This document shows, piece by piece, positions 35,601 to 48,400 of a stretch of 53,921 nt of DNA (position 1 is the stretch's first letter; each line of letters opens with the position of its first letter). Location: positions 1 through 53,921 of the forward strand of contig FLMG01002918.1 of NCBI GenBank assembly GCA_900088475.1, read 5' to 3'. A program made the translations under genes and the position numbers. Origin of the DNA: Hyphochytrium catenoides. Taxonomy: Eukaryota; Sar; Hyphochytriomycetes; Hyphochytriales; Hyphochytriaceae. A model generated the notes under the pieces. That model did no database searches and had not been told where the DNA came from. It saw nothing but the letters and a program-made list of their open reading frames with translations.

Positions 35601-37255
35601 TTGCGTTCCAGGCATATCTGGATCCGTAGGAGTGTTGGATGTGATGCGTGCTTCAATGTCAAGCTCCTCCAGAAGAAGTTGATGGGATGACTACCGGGTA
35701 GAACAACGGGAGAGAGTCAGACAGAGTTGGAGAATATACGTAAGTTACAGCTATATAGCGCAAAACGCAAAGAACAAGCTGTAACAAAGCGAGATATTAA
35801 GCGGAGTCAGATTAAAGAGAGGAGCTCGCTCTCTGCTGTTGAGCCAGGCTAAACAATCTTACTTTGAGCTGGGAGAAGTCGGATTGCATTGCCGCATTCG
35901 CAGCAGAAGCAGATAGAGAGGATAGCCGCTCTTCAGTGCCATCCCAATATACCTAAATATGAATCAGTTAGAACAAAATATACGGCCAATTATCTACCTT
36001 GAACCCTTGATAAGATGGAGAGCCTAGGCGTACGGAGGGCAATGGGAACGTGGAGGGGGAAGCTGTAGATGGCAATGCTGGTCCGGGTCATGTCTTGCAA
36101 AGTTGCCTGCAGCCCTACCTTTAGCCTCTTAACCTCCGCTTTCCTGTGGGTGCACGTAGTCCTTCTCTTCTCCTCTTGTCTGACAAAAGAGCGGGCTCCT
36201 GTCGCGTCAGTCGTCCAAAGTCGAAACTCTCTCATCACCACGCCCACAGCGAAGGGCCGGACGGAGGAGCTGCCATCCTCGTACCGCAAATGAATGTTGG
36301 ACACGGTAACCTGAGTCGAAGACAGTGTAAGCAGATGCCCGAGGAAGCGTGAGTTCGATAGCTCAACAGTGAACAAGGCTGATACGAGATACATGTCACC
36401 AGTAGACAGAGGCAAAAGGGGACGAAGCTGCTCGTCGATGGACAAAGAACTGAAGTCTTACTTCAATATTCTCTAGAATGGCCGCGAGGAGTTTATCAAT
36501 GTAAGGTATCCCAGTCGTCTGACTCCGCGCTGCGCTTGCGGTGCCTGTCAATGGAGATGCTAGTTAGTTGGCTAGTTCCCCTCCTTTCCACCCATTACCG
36601 CGGCTTAGTGAGTGCTCATTCTCCTATGTCTATATATCTCCTTTTCGCTGGTCTGGTTCTGTCCTGTCGAGTACTCTCTCTCATCCCCACAGCGCTCCTC
36701 ACTAGCACTCTTCGCTTCTTCTTTACCAGCTGCTCCTGGGATGCGTAAGGCCATTGAAGCCAGTCGTATGGCTGTTTGCTTCGCTGCACGCTTCTGTCTT
36801 TGATACTAAAGAATTAGCTCTTAGGCACCAGGCATAACCACGAAGGCAGCTTAAGAGTGCAGAGTTAAATTCTTCTACCTCATCCTCGTTCCAGTCCGCC
36901 GCAGAGAGAGGCCCGGAAAGAATGCAGAGTCCGTCTAAAGCCACCCTTACTGGCTCACTACACATCATGCAATGAGCAAGATAATTTTTCTTGGAGCAGT
37001 CGAGAGCTCAACTTACCTTGTTAAATTCGCCCACGGAATATGGACCCGTACCGAGTGCAGACGACCGCATAGGATTCGGAAAGGCAAGTGGAGGTCTTCC
37101 AACGCCTGCGCCTTCAGACGAAGGTCATTGGCCCGGATGTTGCCACTCCAGAGTCCGACTCTGAGGGTCTTGGCATTTAGACCTTCAACATAGGCTCCGA
37201 GATACTCCTGCAAGACGCCCAGAAGGAGCTTCTTGAGGATGTTGTACGGCACCAT
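23654..37255 (-). CDS. VPS13: VPS13-family bridge-like lipid transfer protein with PDZ domain (spliced, 3' end uncertain)
   Basis: VPS13 proteins are long hydrophobic-groove proteins moving phospholipids between membranes at contact sites. The start at 37255 gives a chorein-type N-terminus: VPYNILKKLLLGVLQEYLG, LRVGLWSGNIRANDLRLK and LHSVRVHIPWANLTR. Exon 1 is 37017-37255 and exon 2 is 36879-36957 (EPVRVALDGLCILSGP). Later exons give GIPYIDKLLAAILENIE, VTVSNIHLRYEDG and EWWQYAFRCVLLQVKN. A huge exon follows, about 31.0-34.6 kb (about 1190 codons). A PDZ-like domain is split across the intron near 29.96-30.17 kb: GPLGIVITRK, then IFIDSVKADGQAALLGI and GDQLIQIEGNEAEGL. A VAB/SHR-BD-type region lies at about 25.8-28.9 kb (LSISPKYLLVNETAFKVRVQ, then IDTKGRAYGSLEVSLW). 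C-terminal exons run to about 23.7 kb; the exact stop is uncertain and no clear ATG_C or PH domain was recognised. Confidence 0.87.
29192..30260 (-). other. PDZ-like domain within VPS13
   Basis: The two halves join across a GT-AG intron: donor after ITRKQR near 30170, acceptor before GIFIDSV near 29965. The GPLGI carboxylate-binding loop, the GIFIDSVKADGQAALLG strand-helix segment, GDQLIQIEG and the closing LRMRFRR strand are all in PDZ order. The spacing gives a domain of about 80 residues. It lies between the long groove-forming region and the VAB-type region. PDZ domains usually bind C-terminal peptides, so it could tether VPS13 to a membrane partner; that is inference. Confidence 0.7.
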
Positions 37256-37778
37256 GCTGTCCTCCCGTCAAGGCACTTCATCGGAGGACCATCCTTGAGG
37301 TGCTGGGTTTGGCCATCACCTCCGTCCTTCGCAGGTCCTCTATACGCCTCATGATCCCTTGAACCCAGACATAGCCTATGGCTGGTTTGCTTGAGCCTCA
37401 CAAGCTCCTCGCGCCGGCTAAGCTCCGCAGGCGCGCTATATTCACTGACCTCTGACCACCCGACAGAGATTTGCTTGTCATCCTCAGCGTCCGAAGATCC
37501 TCCAACAAGAGATTGCACGAAGCTCTTCGTTCCTTCCCTTCGGAACACTGCAAATTTCGCAACTGATGGAAGTCTTCACACGGTAATTTGTCAAGTTAAA
37601 TTAGGATTGGGAACCAGGTTCATACAGATTCCAAGCAAAATGAAGTCGGAAGAATTGAATTCAGAATATCGATTGAGTCTATGAGGAATGCGTTTGACGG
37701 ATTTCGTTTAGTTTTTATCTTATTGTCAATTTTGGGAGCTGGGAGAGGCAGAATCGGCTTTGATGAGACGAAACAACT
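37256..37778. other. Intergenic: VPS13 promoter / sirtuin 3' end
   Basis: Short spacer between the VPS13 start codon and the proposed end of the sirtuin tail. A frame continues upstream of the VPS13 ATG without a recognised domain. A TATA-like or other core promoter element could not be assigned with confidence. Confidence 0.4.
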
Positions 37779-40700
37779 TTATGACGATAGAGACGATGAT
37801 TTCGCCCGCGTGGTCCGCGGCCTCGCGCGGGACATGATGTCGGCGTTGAGGTCTACTAAGATCGCTGCCGCTGTGGGTGAGCCTGGAGATTGCCGATGAG
37901 GTCCTGCATCTGCTTTAGCCTCCCCTCTGCCCGCGCCTTTCTTCGTGTCTAATTCAGTGCTCGTTGGTCGTTTCTTCCCCGACTCGCGTGAGCCCTCTGG
38001 TGAGCCCCGGACAGCGGGACCTTTGGAGGTGCCTCTACCGCTGGGAGATTGACCGGCCGTCGATGCTTTGAAGGCTTTGGCGGTTCGGGAGGGCAGAGAT
38101 GAAAAGGGTATCACGACTGACAGAGGACTTGAGCCTGGTTGCACGAGCGGCTCAGAAGGTTCATCCTCGCTCTCTTGTTCTTGAATAGGAGAAAGTGTGC
38201 TATCCTTGCCCGATGACTGGTCTTTCTCTAACTGCATAAGGCTTGACTTAAGACTTCGCTTAGCTTTAGATCCCTTCTTCTGCTCAGCCGTCGTCTGCAT
38301 GGCCTCGGTAGCACTTCTCTTTCTAGATACTGGGGTGGCGCTTTTACTTCTTTCCTTTCGGTGCCCCTCGGTCCCCTTGTTCGGACTATCCTTACTTGCT
38401 GCTTTCTTCTTCTGCGTGCTTTTGGATCCGCGCGCGCTAGTCCCTCGTGTTGGAGTCATGGCACTGCCGAACCAATTCAGCCTGGGGTCAGCTACAAATA
38501 GGCTAATATTACCTAGAAGAGGCTCAAAGCACCGCAAAACAACTGCACCAGGCAAATCCGTAGAGGTTGAGGAGTGAAGGATAGGAACTTGATGGAAGAA
38601 GCCATGACAAGGAGTGGAGATGAGGCGTCCTCAAAAAAAGAAGAGCACACCTGTCCAGTAATGCTGGTGAGTCCTTTGCCACTGCTAGAAGTAAATGATG
38701 AAGGCCCTCCGAGTGCACTGCAGGAGAAGACGATGACCGTGAAGTTCGTCGCCCGCCGAAATTCAAAAGTGCCGCCCCAGCCAACACGTCGTCTCGCTCG
38801 GAAGAGAAGTCTCCTCCTCGTCCTGCTTCCAGTCCACTGCCTAGACGTCTCGATTTGGCAGTTCTACGGAGAGCGAGAGCCTTTCGTTAAAGACTATTCT
38901 GTACTTGCAGAGGAGAAGTCCATACCTCTTCTTGTGTCCTTCTTCCTCCTCACTCTGCAACGTGATGAGCTTGGCGTTCCGTGGCGCGAAAAGCCGCCAT
39001 CGCAGAGGCTATCCAGAGAACTGGGATCAGCGTCCCGAGACAAAACAATGCTTGATGGAAATATGGGTAGCATCCTCACCTTCGCTAGAGAAGTTGGCGC
39101 CTGTTGCTGCTCAAGCTCCCCGTCCAATATCTGGGTCTATCAGAGTGATGGGCACATACAATTGTTTAGGAAAACAATGAGCGCTCTCTCGGATGCCCCT
39201 TCCTCTGTGTCAGATCTTACTTCTCTCCACGCATAGCTCATTCTCCCTAAATTCTACATTCTACCATCTTTCGTGATTCTGACCTGCAATTTGAGCTCTG
39301 TCATCCTATCTAGCATCCAAGAAAGCACAGGGAGAGTCTGCTCAGCTCGGCCGCCAATGGTAACCACTAGCTTTTGATTTATATAGGTCTAGGAGGGTTC
39401 GCATGAAGAGAAAGACATACCGGCAATTGCTGAGATGAGCAGTATTAAGGTCACAGTTCATCCACGGACGACCCATGCAAAACCAGCGTTATGGCGGTAG
39501 GGACAAGACGGGTATGGCACGAACTCAGCTAGGGAAGAAAGAAGTTTCAAGGAAAGCGAGACCGGTAGACTTGGGCAATTACTTACCCCCTCAACCTCGT
39601 GCAGCCCTGCCGCTATTTGGCTCGCCTCGACGTTGAATTCAAACATCTAAAGAAGCCAAGTCTTAGAAATGCTATTTTCCCCGTTTATTGCTTCTCCTTC
39701 TGTCCCTGCTCTCAACTTTCCACGTGTGCCCCTTTGCACTCAGGTTCTTCTTCTTCTTCGTCAATTCCAAGCCATTTCAATGTCTCTTTCTAAAGGAAAT
39801 CGTTAACGGCTTACCGGGATGCTCCTCTTTGCGGCTGCCTTCAGGGCCTAGAAAAAGATAGGTGTGATACTGTAAACCTTACGCACCAAGCAAGCTGGCG
39901 TATCTTACCTCGATAGCCACCTTGACAGAGATTGAGGTGCCAACAAACATTAAAGCCTCTGCCTCGTCCAGCAAATCGCCCACCTGCACAAAAGCGGGGA
40001 AGAGAAGCACATGTAGTCCGCCGCGAAGCGTTCATAAGCTGAGCCCCTCCGATCTTGACAGAAGTAATATGCCAATGATGCCTTGCCTTCTTCCATTGAT
40101 AAAACTCATTTGATGTATATTCCTCATCGAAGAAAAGGGCCTAGAAATGACATAAAGAGCATAAGTTTGTCATCTTCCGCTGAGTCGAATCCCTGTCTCT
40201 CAATAAAGGTTAACCAAGACAACTGAACTGTGAATTTACCTGGGGTAGAATGGCTTCTTTGCAAGATGGACAGTGCGGCACCTGCTTAAGCTGTGGAGAA
40301 GACGTTAGGGGTGCTTTTCTTGGGAGCTTTGTGGTATTCTCTTTTCTAAGCTTTAGCTCCTATCTTCATCTCTCAGCCCTCACCTTCCAGACATCCTTTT
40401 GTTGAGTCGTAGAGTGTTCAAATGAGAAAGGTAAACGTATGACGATGCTCAGCGACGCGTTAGTCTACCTTACAATCACAGAGCCACCTACCCCATGTAC
40501 TGGCCGAAGGAAGGATAATAGCATGTTTTGGTCGAGAGTTGGAGGAGAGGTGAGATCAGATCACCGGCTTTCACTTGTCTTAGATACATTTCTTTGCTTT
40601 CCTGTACCTTCGATGAGTCTTTCCCAGCCAATCTCTTCACGCGAGAGCGATCCCTTCGATTTTCTGCAGGCAGCATTGACACATTTATAGAGCCCCACCC

Positions 40701-41575
40701 TCCCATGAACCTGAATTTGAAGGTTGTGAGACGATGCTGATTGCTGGTGGTAGGATAGAGAATTCTCGTGGAGCTAGATACAGAATGGGTGTAAGAAAGG
40801 CTAAAGAGAAGACTCTGAAGCCTCCTCTCGCAACGAACTCCTCTTCCCCACAACTACCCTTTGCCAACCTCTATGAGTTGCTTTGACTCAGGCCATTCTG
40901 TCTCTGTCTTCCTCTGCAACCCGTCAACGTTCTGGGTCACAACCTCCAGATTTCGACATCTAGGAAGAGACCAATCAACGGGCAGGGCAGGTATGGAAAG
41001 AGGGTTGACATAACGTCTGGAACGCGTAGATAGGACGACTAGGGGCACAATTACGCCACGCCCAGTGAAGGAGAGAGTGGAGCCAAATCAGAAAGCCGGC
41101 AGCTGATTCGTCAATGCGTGTATCTTTCTTAAATAAAGCACCGAAGCGATAGATATAGAAAGCGGAATATGGCAAGGTAGTGCCAAGCTACGTACCTCTG
41201 TGCCAAAAAGGAGAGGGCTTCATGACCAAGGTTAGGTTTAGCACAGAGAAAGTCCGGCCGCTCGTGAGTGGCAAGCCAAAACGTGTTCCACCACGCCAAG
41301 GGATTTTGACTAAACTTGGAACGAGTTCCCCAATCTAGGACATAGCGCTCCCACGTCGCGTTGGGCTGAACACAGGACAGGAACCAGGAAGAAGTGTGCA
41401 AATAGCCAGAAGACGGACAAGTTACAATGACGAAGCTCGTTGGGAGACTGATAAGTATAGGGCCTGGTCATACCTGTCCTCTGTAAGCTGGGATGCCGCT
41501 GGCCACAGAAAGTCCGGCTCCACAAAGGACAACAACTTTCTTGTCCTCAAGCAGAAAAGGGAGAAGCGTTTCCAT
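37779..41575 (-). CDS. Sir2-family NAD-dependent protein deacylase with long basic tail
   Basis: Sirtuins remove acyl groups from lysines using NAD+. The start at 41575 reads METLLPFLLEDKKVVVLCGAG. Clear exons: 41474-41575 (CGAGLSVASGIPAYRG, NAD loop), 41196-41365 (NPLAWWNTFWLATH), 40869-40959 (VVTQNVDGLQ), 40608-40710 (VHGRVGLYKCVNAACRK, catalytic His and first zinc Cys pair), 40241-40290 (VPHCPSCKEAILPQ, second Cys pair), from 40140 (ALFFDEEYTSNEFYQW), 39909-39983 (LLDEAEALMFVGTSISVKVA), then exons near 39.8, 39.6 and 39.3 kb (TYINQKLVVTIGGRAEQTLP). All catalytic and zinc residues appear intact. The usual WFGE-type segment is replaced by LFFDEEY. After the core, frames rich in Ser/Lys/Arg continue to a stop at 37779. 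I infer that these are a tail joined by splicing; alternatively 37779-38459 is a separate small gene with its own ATG. Confidence 0.85.
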
Positions 41576-42470
41576 AGTGCAGAACTAGGACTTGGCAGTC
41601 ATGACTCTGAAATTGGTCAGCCCTCTACTAATTCTGGTGACGATAGCTTTTGTCAAAGGGTTTACCGCGACGGCGTCAAGAGCACCTAACTCAGTAGGAT
41701 AATGCTTCAAGTTTCAGGCCACGGCGTTTCTGCCATATGTTGGCCTTAGACAGCTTCAGCTTCTGTCATAGCAGCTACGGTGGTACCATAGACACTGGCA
41801 TGCTGGCCCACAAAAGACACCCCGCGGAACCTTGTGCTGGCAAGGGAGGCAGAGCAGACGAAGAATTATTTGGCAACAACAGAGAAGGCGGTACTCCTCG
41901 AGGCCGGCAATGTAGACTACGAGGTCTGGAATCTCAAAAAAGCTCCGAAAAAAGCTCTGTAAGTCTTCGTTCTTGCAGATCCCAATTCGTATTTTGCGTC
42001 CTCGCCGCCCAATTTAGAATAAAGAATACCTTATGACCGATGATGCCCCATATCTCGCTGACAATTTAGAATCCAAGGTCCCAAAAGCTGTTGTGAAGTC
42101 TCCGAGAGCTATTAGGCCTTAATTGGGTCTACATCACCATAAAAAGTCGGACTTTCTCTTACCGTGAAAGGATTAGGTCCAGGAATAGAGATTCAGACTG
42201 CAGATAGAGAGTCACTCCGGCCCGTCTCTGAGGCTCTTCAAGGCAATCGAGCGTCGTTCTTATTTGAAGCGGGAGCGACGAAGATAGAGCAGAGTTGTCT
42301 TCGCGCAGGAGTGGAAGAGAGAAGACACCCATTGACTGGCGCTCTCCTAGCTGGCGACGGCTCTCGCTTTCCCAGCCCAAAGGATATTCAAGATCATGGT
42401 GTAGGTGTCAGTTCAGAGCACCCAGCCTTTGTTTGGGCGCGGGAGAGTGAAGAGTTAAGAGTAGGGAGCC
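41576..42470. promoter_or_regulatory. Divergent intergenic region, sirtuin / TRAPPC11
   Basis: About 895 bases between head-to-head start codons. It must hold both promoters and 5' UTRs unless untranslated exons exist. It has no microsatellite, unlike most other intergenic stretches here. A 108-codon plus-strand frame (42164-42490) overlaps the TRAPPC11 start in another phase and is treated as spurious. Confidence 0.5.
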
Positions 42471-45400
42471 ATGGAGTTCTACCCGCCTGAACTTCTGGAG
42501 CAGCCCATCCCGCTTGTGGCCTTTCTGAGCGGCAGAAGCGGCAAAGGCTCTGGATCTTCACCTAGGCCTAGAGAGGAGAATCCCAAGCTCGTACAGACGA
42601 AGACAGCGTTGGTCACCCACTTAGATTCAATCAATCGACTCTCCTCCGACTTAGGAGGGCTGCCGACACTGCATTTCTTCTCTCTTCCTCTAGACCACGC
42701 CTTCCCTCCGCGAAAGGAAAATGCTCGGCTGTCGAAGGAGAAGGAGCTGGAGAATATAGTGCCGGGTGGGATACTGAAGTCGAACTGGCTGGGGAAGCAC
42801 CACGCCCTTTTGCCAGCCGTGGCCCTAGCGGTCTTCGAGTTTGACCCCTCTATGGCACCGCAAGGTAGGCAAGACAGAAATGTCAGCAAGCTGGGACGGT
42901 TCTGAAGAGATGTGCAGAAAACCCTTGTTTAGTGGCATTCCCCGTAGCTGTATGATGAGAGGATGGCTAACAGGGAGAATATGCATCAGTAGGAAGGGAA
43001 GGGCCAGGGCTAATAATCGTTGCGGGCGTCCGAACAAGAAGACGTAAGGAAAAGGGAAGAAAGCGTAGGACGATACAGAGGAACAGTTGAAAGAATAACA
43101 AAAGGGGAAAGACCGCAAGAGTGCTTGGCAGCGGAAGAGGAGGAGGCAGGGCCAGGTCCCGCAGAGATCTCTACATTCGGGCGATTGTCGTACCTCTCGC
43201 TGTAACGGTTCTATCTATTGAGGCCTTAGTGTCCTTATTAGAGAAGAGAGAGGGAAATTGAGAGAGGGAAAGAGAAGGGAAAGAGGAAAGAGAGAGAGAG
43301 AGAGTGCTTTGATCTTTTCCCTATAACTCAGGATCTATTCGCGTAGAACGTTCCGCTGGCACTCCGAGCCCACCATCGCCGATTCTTCCTTTGCTCCGTC
43401 TGCTCCATGTGAACGATCCGCTAATATTATCTTACTCTTCTTTCCAGATTGGGCCATTCAGGAGACAGTGATTTCCGATGAATATGACCGCCTTCGCCGT
43501 TCACTGGGCTCTAGAGACTGTCGTATTATCGTGATGCTCTTGCACCACGACGCAGGGGGAAGAGGGGCAGGCGACCAGCATCTGCTCGATGAAAAGATCT
43601 CCTCTATGAGAAGAAGGACCGAGATTGACAGCAAGTCCATAGTCTATCTTAGGCAAAGCGATGTCTCCGCTTCCTCTGCGGTACTAAAGAAGCTGGAGAA
43701 CAACCTCAGAGCTTTGGCATATGAGTACTATAGGATACAGGCAAAAAGAGAAAAGCGGTAAGGAGTCTATTGAAGTCGTTCGCTGAACTCTGAGAGCAAT
43801 TTTTCTTTCAGTTATACCTCCCGCGCTTTGCCGAGTGGGGCCCGAGCCATTGTGACACCAATGTGTCTTGTCTAAACAGCACTCTTCCTCCTTCGCGTCT
43901 ACTCCTCCAGCTTACCAATCCCTCTAGTGAGTTTGCCATAGCCATGAACATGTCTAATGCCGAGGTGTGGTTAGGTACATGAAGTTTGTCAACCGGCCTC
44001 AGCAGCTTCCCTTGCAGATCCGCTATGAATTCAAGACTGCTCATTTCTACGAGTTCAGGAGACAAGGTGGGAGCTCTCTTTCTTCCTTCTTTCTTCCATA
44101 TCTATTATCTTCTCTGCACGCGTGATCTAAGTTTCTTTCTGTTTTGTCAACTCAGGGCCAAAGATGCTGAAACACTATGTAGCAGCTTACAGCCTCACTT
44201 GTGATTTGCTACAGCAGATGGGAGTGTTTGGAGGTGCGTTGAGGATAGAGAGAGGGCACATTATCACTCCACGAAAAAAAGGAGTCCAGAGGGGACTAGG
44301 ACTGAGATAGCTCTGCAGGGTTGGCTTTTTCTTAACGTCCGCCTGTGCGTTTATACCAGGAGGTTCGCTTCAAGTGCAAGAAGTGAAGGCGGTAGCGGAT
44401 TGGATCAACTTCAAGATCTGTAGTCATCAGGTAGATTTGTCCTTGGACCCTAACTAACGGCACGCAAGTCCTGAGACACTCACTCAGCTCCATGACTTTG
44501 CAACCTCCGTTCTTCCTTCCGAAAACCGTTTGGCGCCGGCATTTGACCCACTTTTCTATCCCGAGTTCTTTCTTGTTGCTCTCTCACTTGACCACATCCC
44601 TTATCTCTGTTCACGTGTCAAAGTAGTCATCTGCTTCCATTTTTCGGTGCAAAATATTATGTTTACATGATGACGTAGGTGTCGAGCTTGAATGCAAAGG
44701 AGGCGATACAGCAGTTTCGCTATCACATTCGAACCTTTGAGAGGGCAATTGGTCCCCCAGAAGTGGTAAGCAAGACAACTCTCGCTACCAGCACTGCAGT
44801 GAAGATTTTACGATTGGCTTAGGCTTTACAAGATCATGATTGCTGCACAATCGCAATAAGATAAACAAGAAGCCTAACCCTAGTCCTCTGAATCCTTACA
44901 TGCAGTGCTATGAGCACTGGCTGTGGATGTCTCGTCAGTTCAAGGTCTTTGCTCAACTGATGGAAAACTTTCAGGCGCTGGCCGCAGGCACAGCCCCACT
45001 GGGTCAGCCGAGTACAGGGTTGGATTCCACCATGTATACACAGCCGGTAGGAGGATTATGTCTTTCTTCTACGACCGTACATGCCTTCTATGTCTCTTCT
45101 TCGAGTTCCGTCGATAGCTTCTTCTACGGTCTATCTCAATTTTACCTGGATCGTGCTGCTGTCAAGTTCCAGAAGTGGTGCAGTTCGAGTAGGTTAAGTC
45201 TCTTTCACGTTCCTTGCTGACCGTCGCACTTTCTTGCCTTAATGGCGCTTCCATTTTTTCATTGTCTCTCCTTCTGCAGTATCTATATTACCATCTGGCC
45301 GCCAAACATGCCATCACCAGAAGGAAAGAGGCCCAGAGGCTCGGTGTCAGTCGTTTAGCCTTCTCACAGGTCACAGGAAGAGGAGACATTCCTTTGTCCT

Positions 45401-48400
45401 CTTTCACTGTTGTTCCTTCTCCTTATGTGGGAGGGGATGCCTCTGTTACCGTGGCTAGTAGTGTTCCTTCCCCCACCCCTACGGGTTCGGAGGCGCTCGT
45501 CCAATACAAGGACTCCCTGGAGAAGACTTCTAATCAGTCTGACGAGGTCATTGCGCTTCTTGACCGGGCCTATATGCAGTTTAAACAGGTAAGAGAAGCA
45601 AAGAAGAAAGAAGTGAAGAATGAAAGCTTGGAGCTGAGAGACATCTATGCTGACGGAGAGAAAGGAAACGAAGTATTTGTGGAGGATTTCGAGGCGCTAC
45701 CACTGATTGAGGGACTAATCTTCCCCTCGTTGCATCCTGCCTCTCTTTTCCTTGCTTTCATTTCCCAATGTTTCGTTGTCAGGCACTGATGAGTTTAGAT
45801 GTGAAAGGGGCGCAGAGTGTTGAGAACGCGAAGTTTGCCAGTCGGTTGCAGCTCCAGGTGCGACCCCATCGGCACTGCTTCGTCAGCGTCATCTACTTCT
45901 CTTCTACCTATCTCGGTAGATATAGTGCTGCTGACTCCAAAACCTGCCATTTTGATGACCATTTTCAGGTAGGAGAAGAGCTCCTGGTTTCTGGAAAGTA
46001 TGCAGAAGCAGCAGACAAGCTTGGTACTGTCCGTGAAGCTTTTACACAGCACAAGTGGTGGGCAATCGTGGCAGAGGTAAGGGCTTATGCGCTCTGTTCT
46101 ATCTCTTTCTCTCCTCTCTCTCCCGCGACCTCCATTCTCTCCCTCTATCCCTCTATCAGTTGTTATATCTGTTAGGCAACTCTACAAACATCCTTTGTCT
46201 CCTTGCTTCTTGTCAAATGTTTCTGTCACTTGTTTTGACATGCGTGACTGCCTTATTATGCAGATCCTGAAGAACCTGATAAAGTGCATGGAAGCACTGA
46301 AAGATGGGGAGGTAGGTGACAGCCCTCTTCTCTGCTCTTGATCTTCGGGCCTAATCTCAACCTCTTCTATACGTCAAAAAGCGCTACCTGGACTTTCTGT
46401 TGCAGCTTTTGTCACCGAGATTGGCGCTTTCAGTCAGTTTGGAGGAGAGACGATCCTGTCAGGAGCGCTTCTTCTACGCGATAGAATCTTCCCCCGGAGT
46501 GTCGTCTCCATTGTCCTTCGCCCTCGACAGCAATCGTTCGATATTTTCTAGCGAGGTCTGCCTACTTCCTTTATTTCTGCCCATCCTCTTCTGTGTGGTC
46601 TATTTGGCGCATCGTCTCATGCTGGACCGAGATTGTCTGTTGCTCGTTTGATTCCCTGGCCTGGCAGGTTTATGTTCTTCTCTATGTCTGCATACTCTAT
46701 AGATTCTCTCCTTTATAACACACTCCTCGCTGCCTATTCGCTCTGCCTGTGCGCGCTCAGGTTAGATTCTTAAGCTCAAACGTATTCGCGACTGATGAGG
46801 TGGCGGTTGAGATGACCGTCACTTCACACTTCCCCAGTGAGGTCACTCTGTCGCGGGTAAGCGAGTCAAAAGAGGCAGCCAAGCCATGGGCCAAAGGCGC
46901 AGCGCTTGGCAACTAGGAGTGAGAGACAAGGGGAAGCCATAGGGAAGAGAGTGAAGCATCGCCTGGTAAACGGGAGCCAAACTGATGCTCCTCTTTTCGC
47001 GCTGCAGGTGGAAGTCTGCTTCACGGATGCTCACTGCAATCACAGCTTCACACACAGTCCAGATATTCCATTTTCTTCCTTTGTGGAAAGCAGTCTGTGC
47101 TCTCTCACCCTTCCTCCAGAGAGTCCCGTGACCTTTATCTTCCGAGTGGCCACGAAGGTATCCTGTCCAGCCTTACACTCTGCCCTCTTTCTCTCTTTCG
47201 CGTGTGACTTCCTTCCTTCCGGTGTCCTCTTTTCTCGGGCCGTCTCTCTTTTCTTATACGTATCGAAAAGTAGCATGCCAAGTGTTGTCCTCCGACCTAC
47301 TGACGGTTTGCACATCCCACTGGACTGTTCTATTTGGCCCAGACTGCCAGGAAGGTCTTGCTCTGTGAAAGTATCAACTTCTACATGGGACACTCTCGAG
47401 AGTGCATCCTCACGATCAAGTCAGGGAAGAAAGGGTAACCGTGCCACGCTCACTCATAACTCTCCCACTCTCTCTTCTCTTTTCGAGAATTGCTCCTTCT
47501 TGCACCAGCCAATGAATGGTGGTATCACTCCCTCCTTCCTCATCCATGCTCCTGAGAGTTACTCTTTTGGGCGCTCTATTACCATTCCAAGGTCTGGGAC
47601 ACGCTCTTTCCTTAATCATGAAACTCATGGGTTACCGCTCTCCTTGTTTCAGGGGCCTGCAGATCGGCAGGCGGAGCAGTGTGGACCATGCCCGAGGAGT
47701 GGCTCCTGCTCTGGGGCGAGGGGCAGGTTCTCCCTCTTTCTCCCGGCGACATCCGAAGCTTGCTGAGCTTCCCGTTAGCCCCCGCACTGTTTCAGAGCTT
47801 GCGGATATCGCAGAGGATGCTGCAAACGGCAGCTACCTCGTCATTCTGCAGGCAAGTTAGGGGTCCAGGCCTTTCTTTCTGGGTCTACTCGCCAATGCGA
47901 TGGGGAGCCGTCGTGTTCCTTCTCGTGTTTTTTCCCCTGCCAGAACTAGCCCTACCTTCAATGGTGTCTGTTGCCTGGCATTTTCTATCTCTACTCTGCT
48001 ATTTCTTTAAAGTTGTCCTCTCCTGCATGTGCTCCATTCACCTGTAGATTCCTATGTCCCTATACCTCCCTCAGTGTCTCAACTCTATCCCATTCCGACT
48101 CTAACTAGCAACACGGTGTCCTTCTGTCCCTGTCCTCTCTCCTTTGCCGTCTCTCTCTCTTTGGCCCGGCCACTCCCTCCGCTCGCCTAGCCTCACGCAA
48201 ACCTCAGCATTCAGATGACAAAGATGCCGCCAGTGCTCGCGGGAGAGTTCCGAAAAGTCCACTTCACTCTTGAGAGCGGGGCGGATACTGTCATGGATGG
48301 TGAGGGGTCTCTCCTACCTATTCTGGGGCCCATCCGCGATCTACCCTTCCCACTCTCTTCATATTTATACCTACTTCATCTATCCTACTCTCCTGCTCTT

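Noticed and set aside
38574-39236. 220-codon plus-strand frame opposite the sirtuin tail
   Set aside because: No recognisable domain; it is antisense to frames with in-phase splice sites, and its composition mirrors the Ser/Arg-rich minus strand. Not fully excluded.
43812-43919. An extra TRAPPC11 exon after a TTTCAG acceptor
   Set aside because: It leads to a stop codon, while exon 43448-43757 joins directly in phase to 43975-44066 and gives family-like sequence.
46906-47766. 286-codon plus-strand continuous frame
   Set aside because: It overlaps TRAPPC11 exons and introns; only parts are in the TRAPPC11 frame and the rest reads through CT-rich introns.
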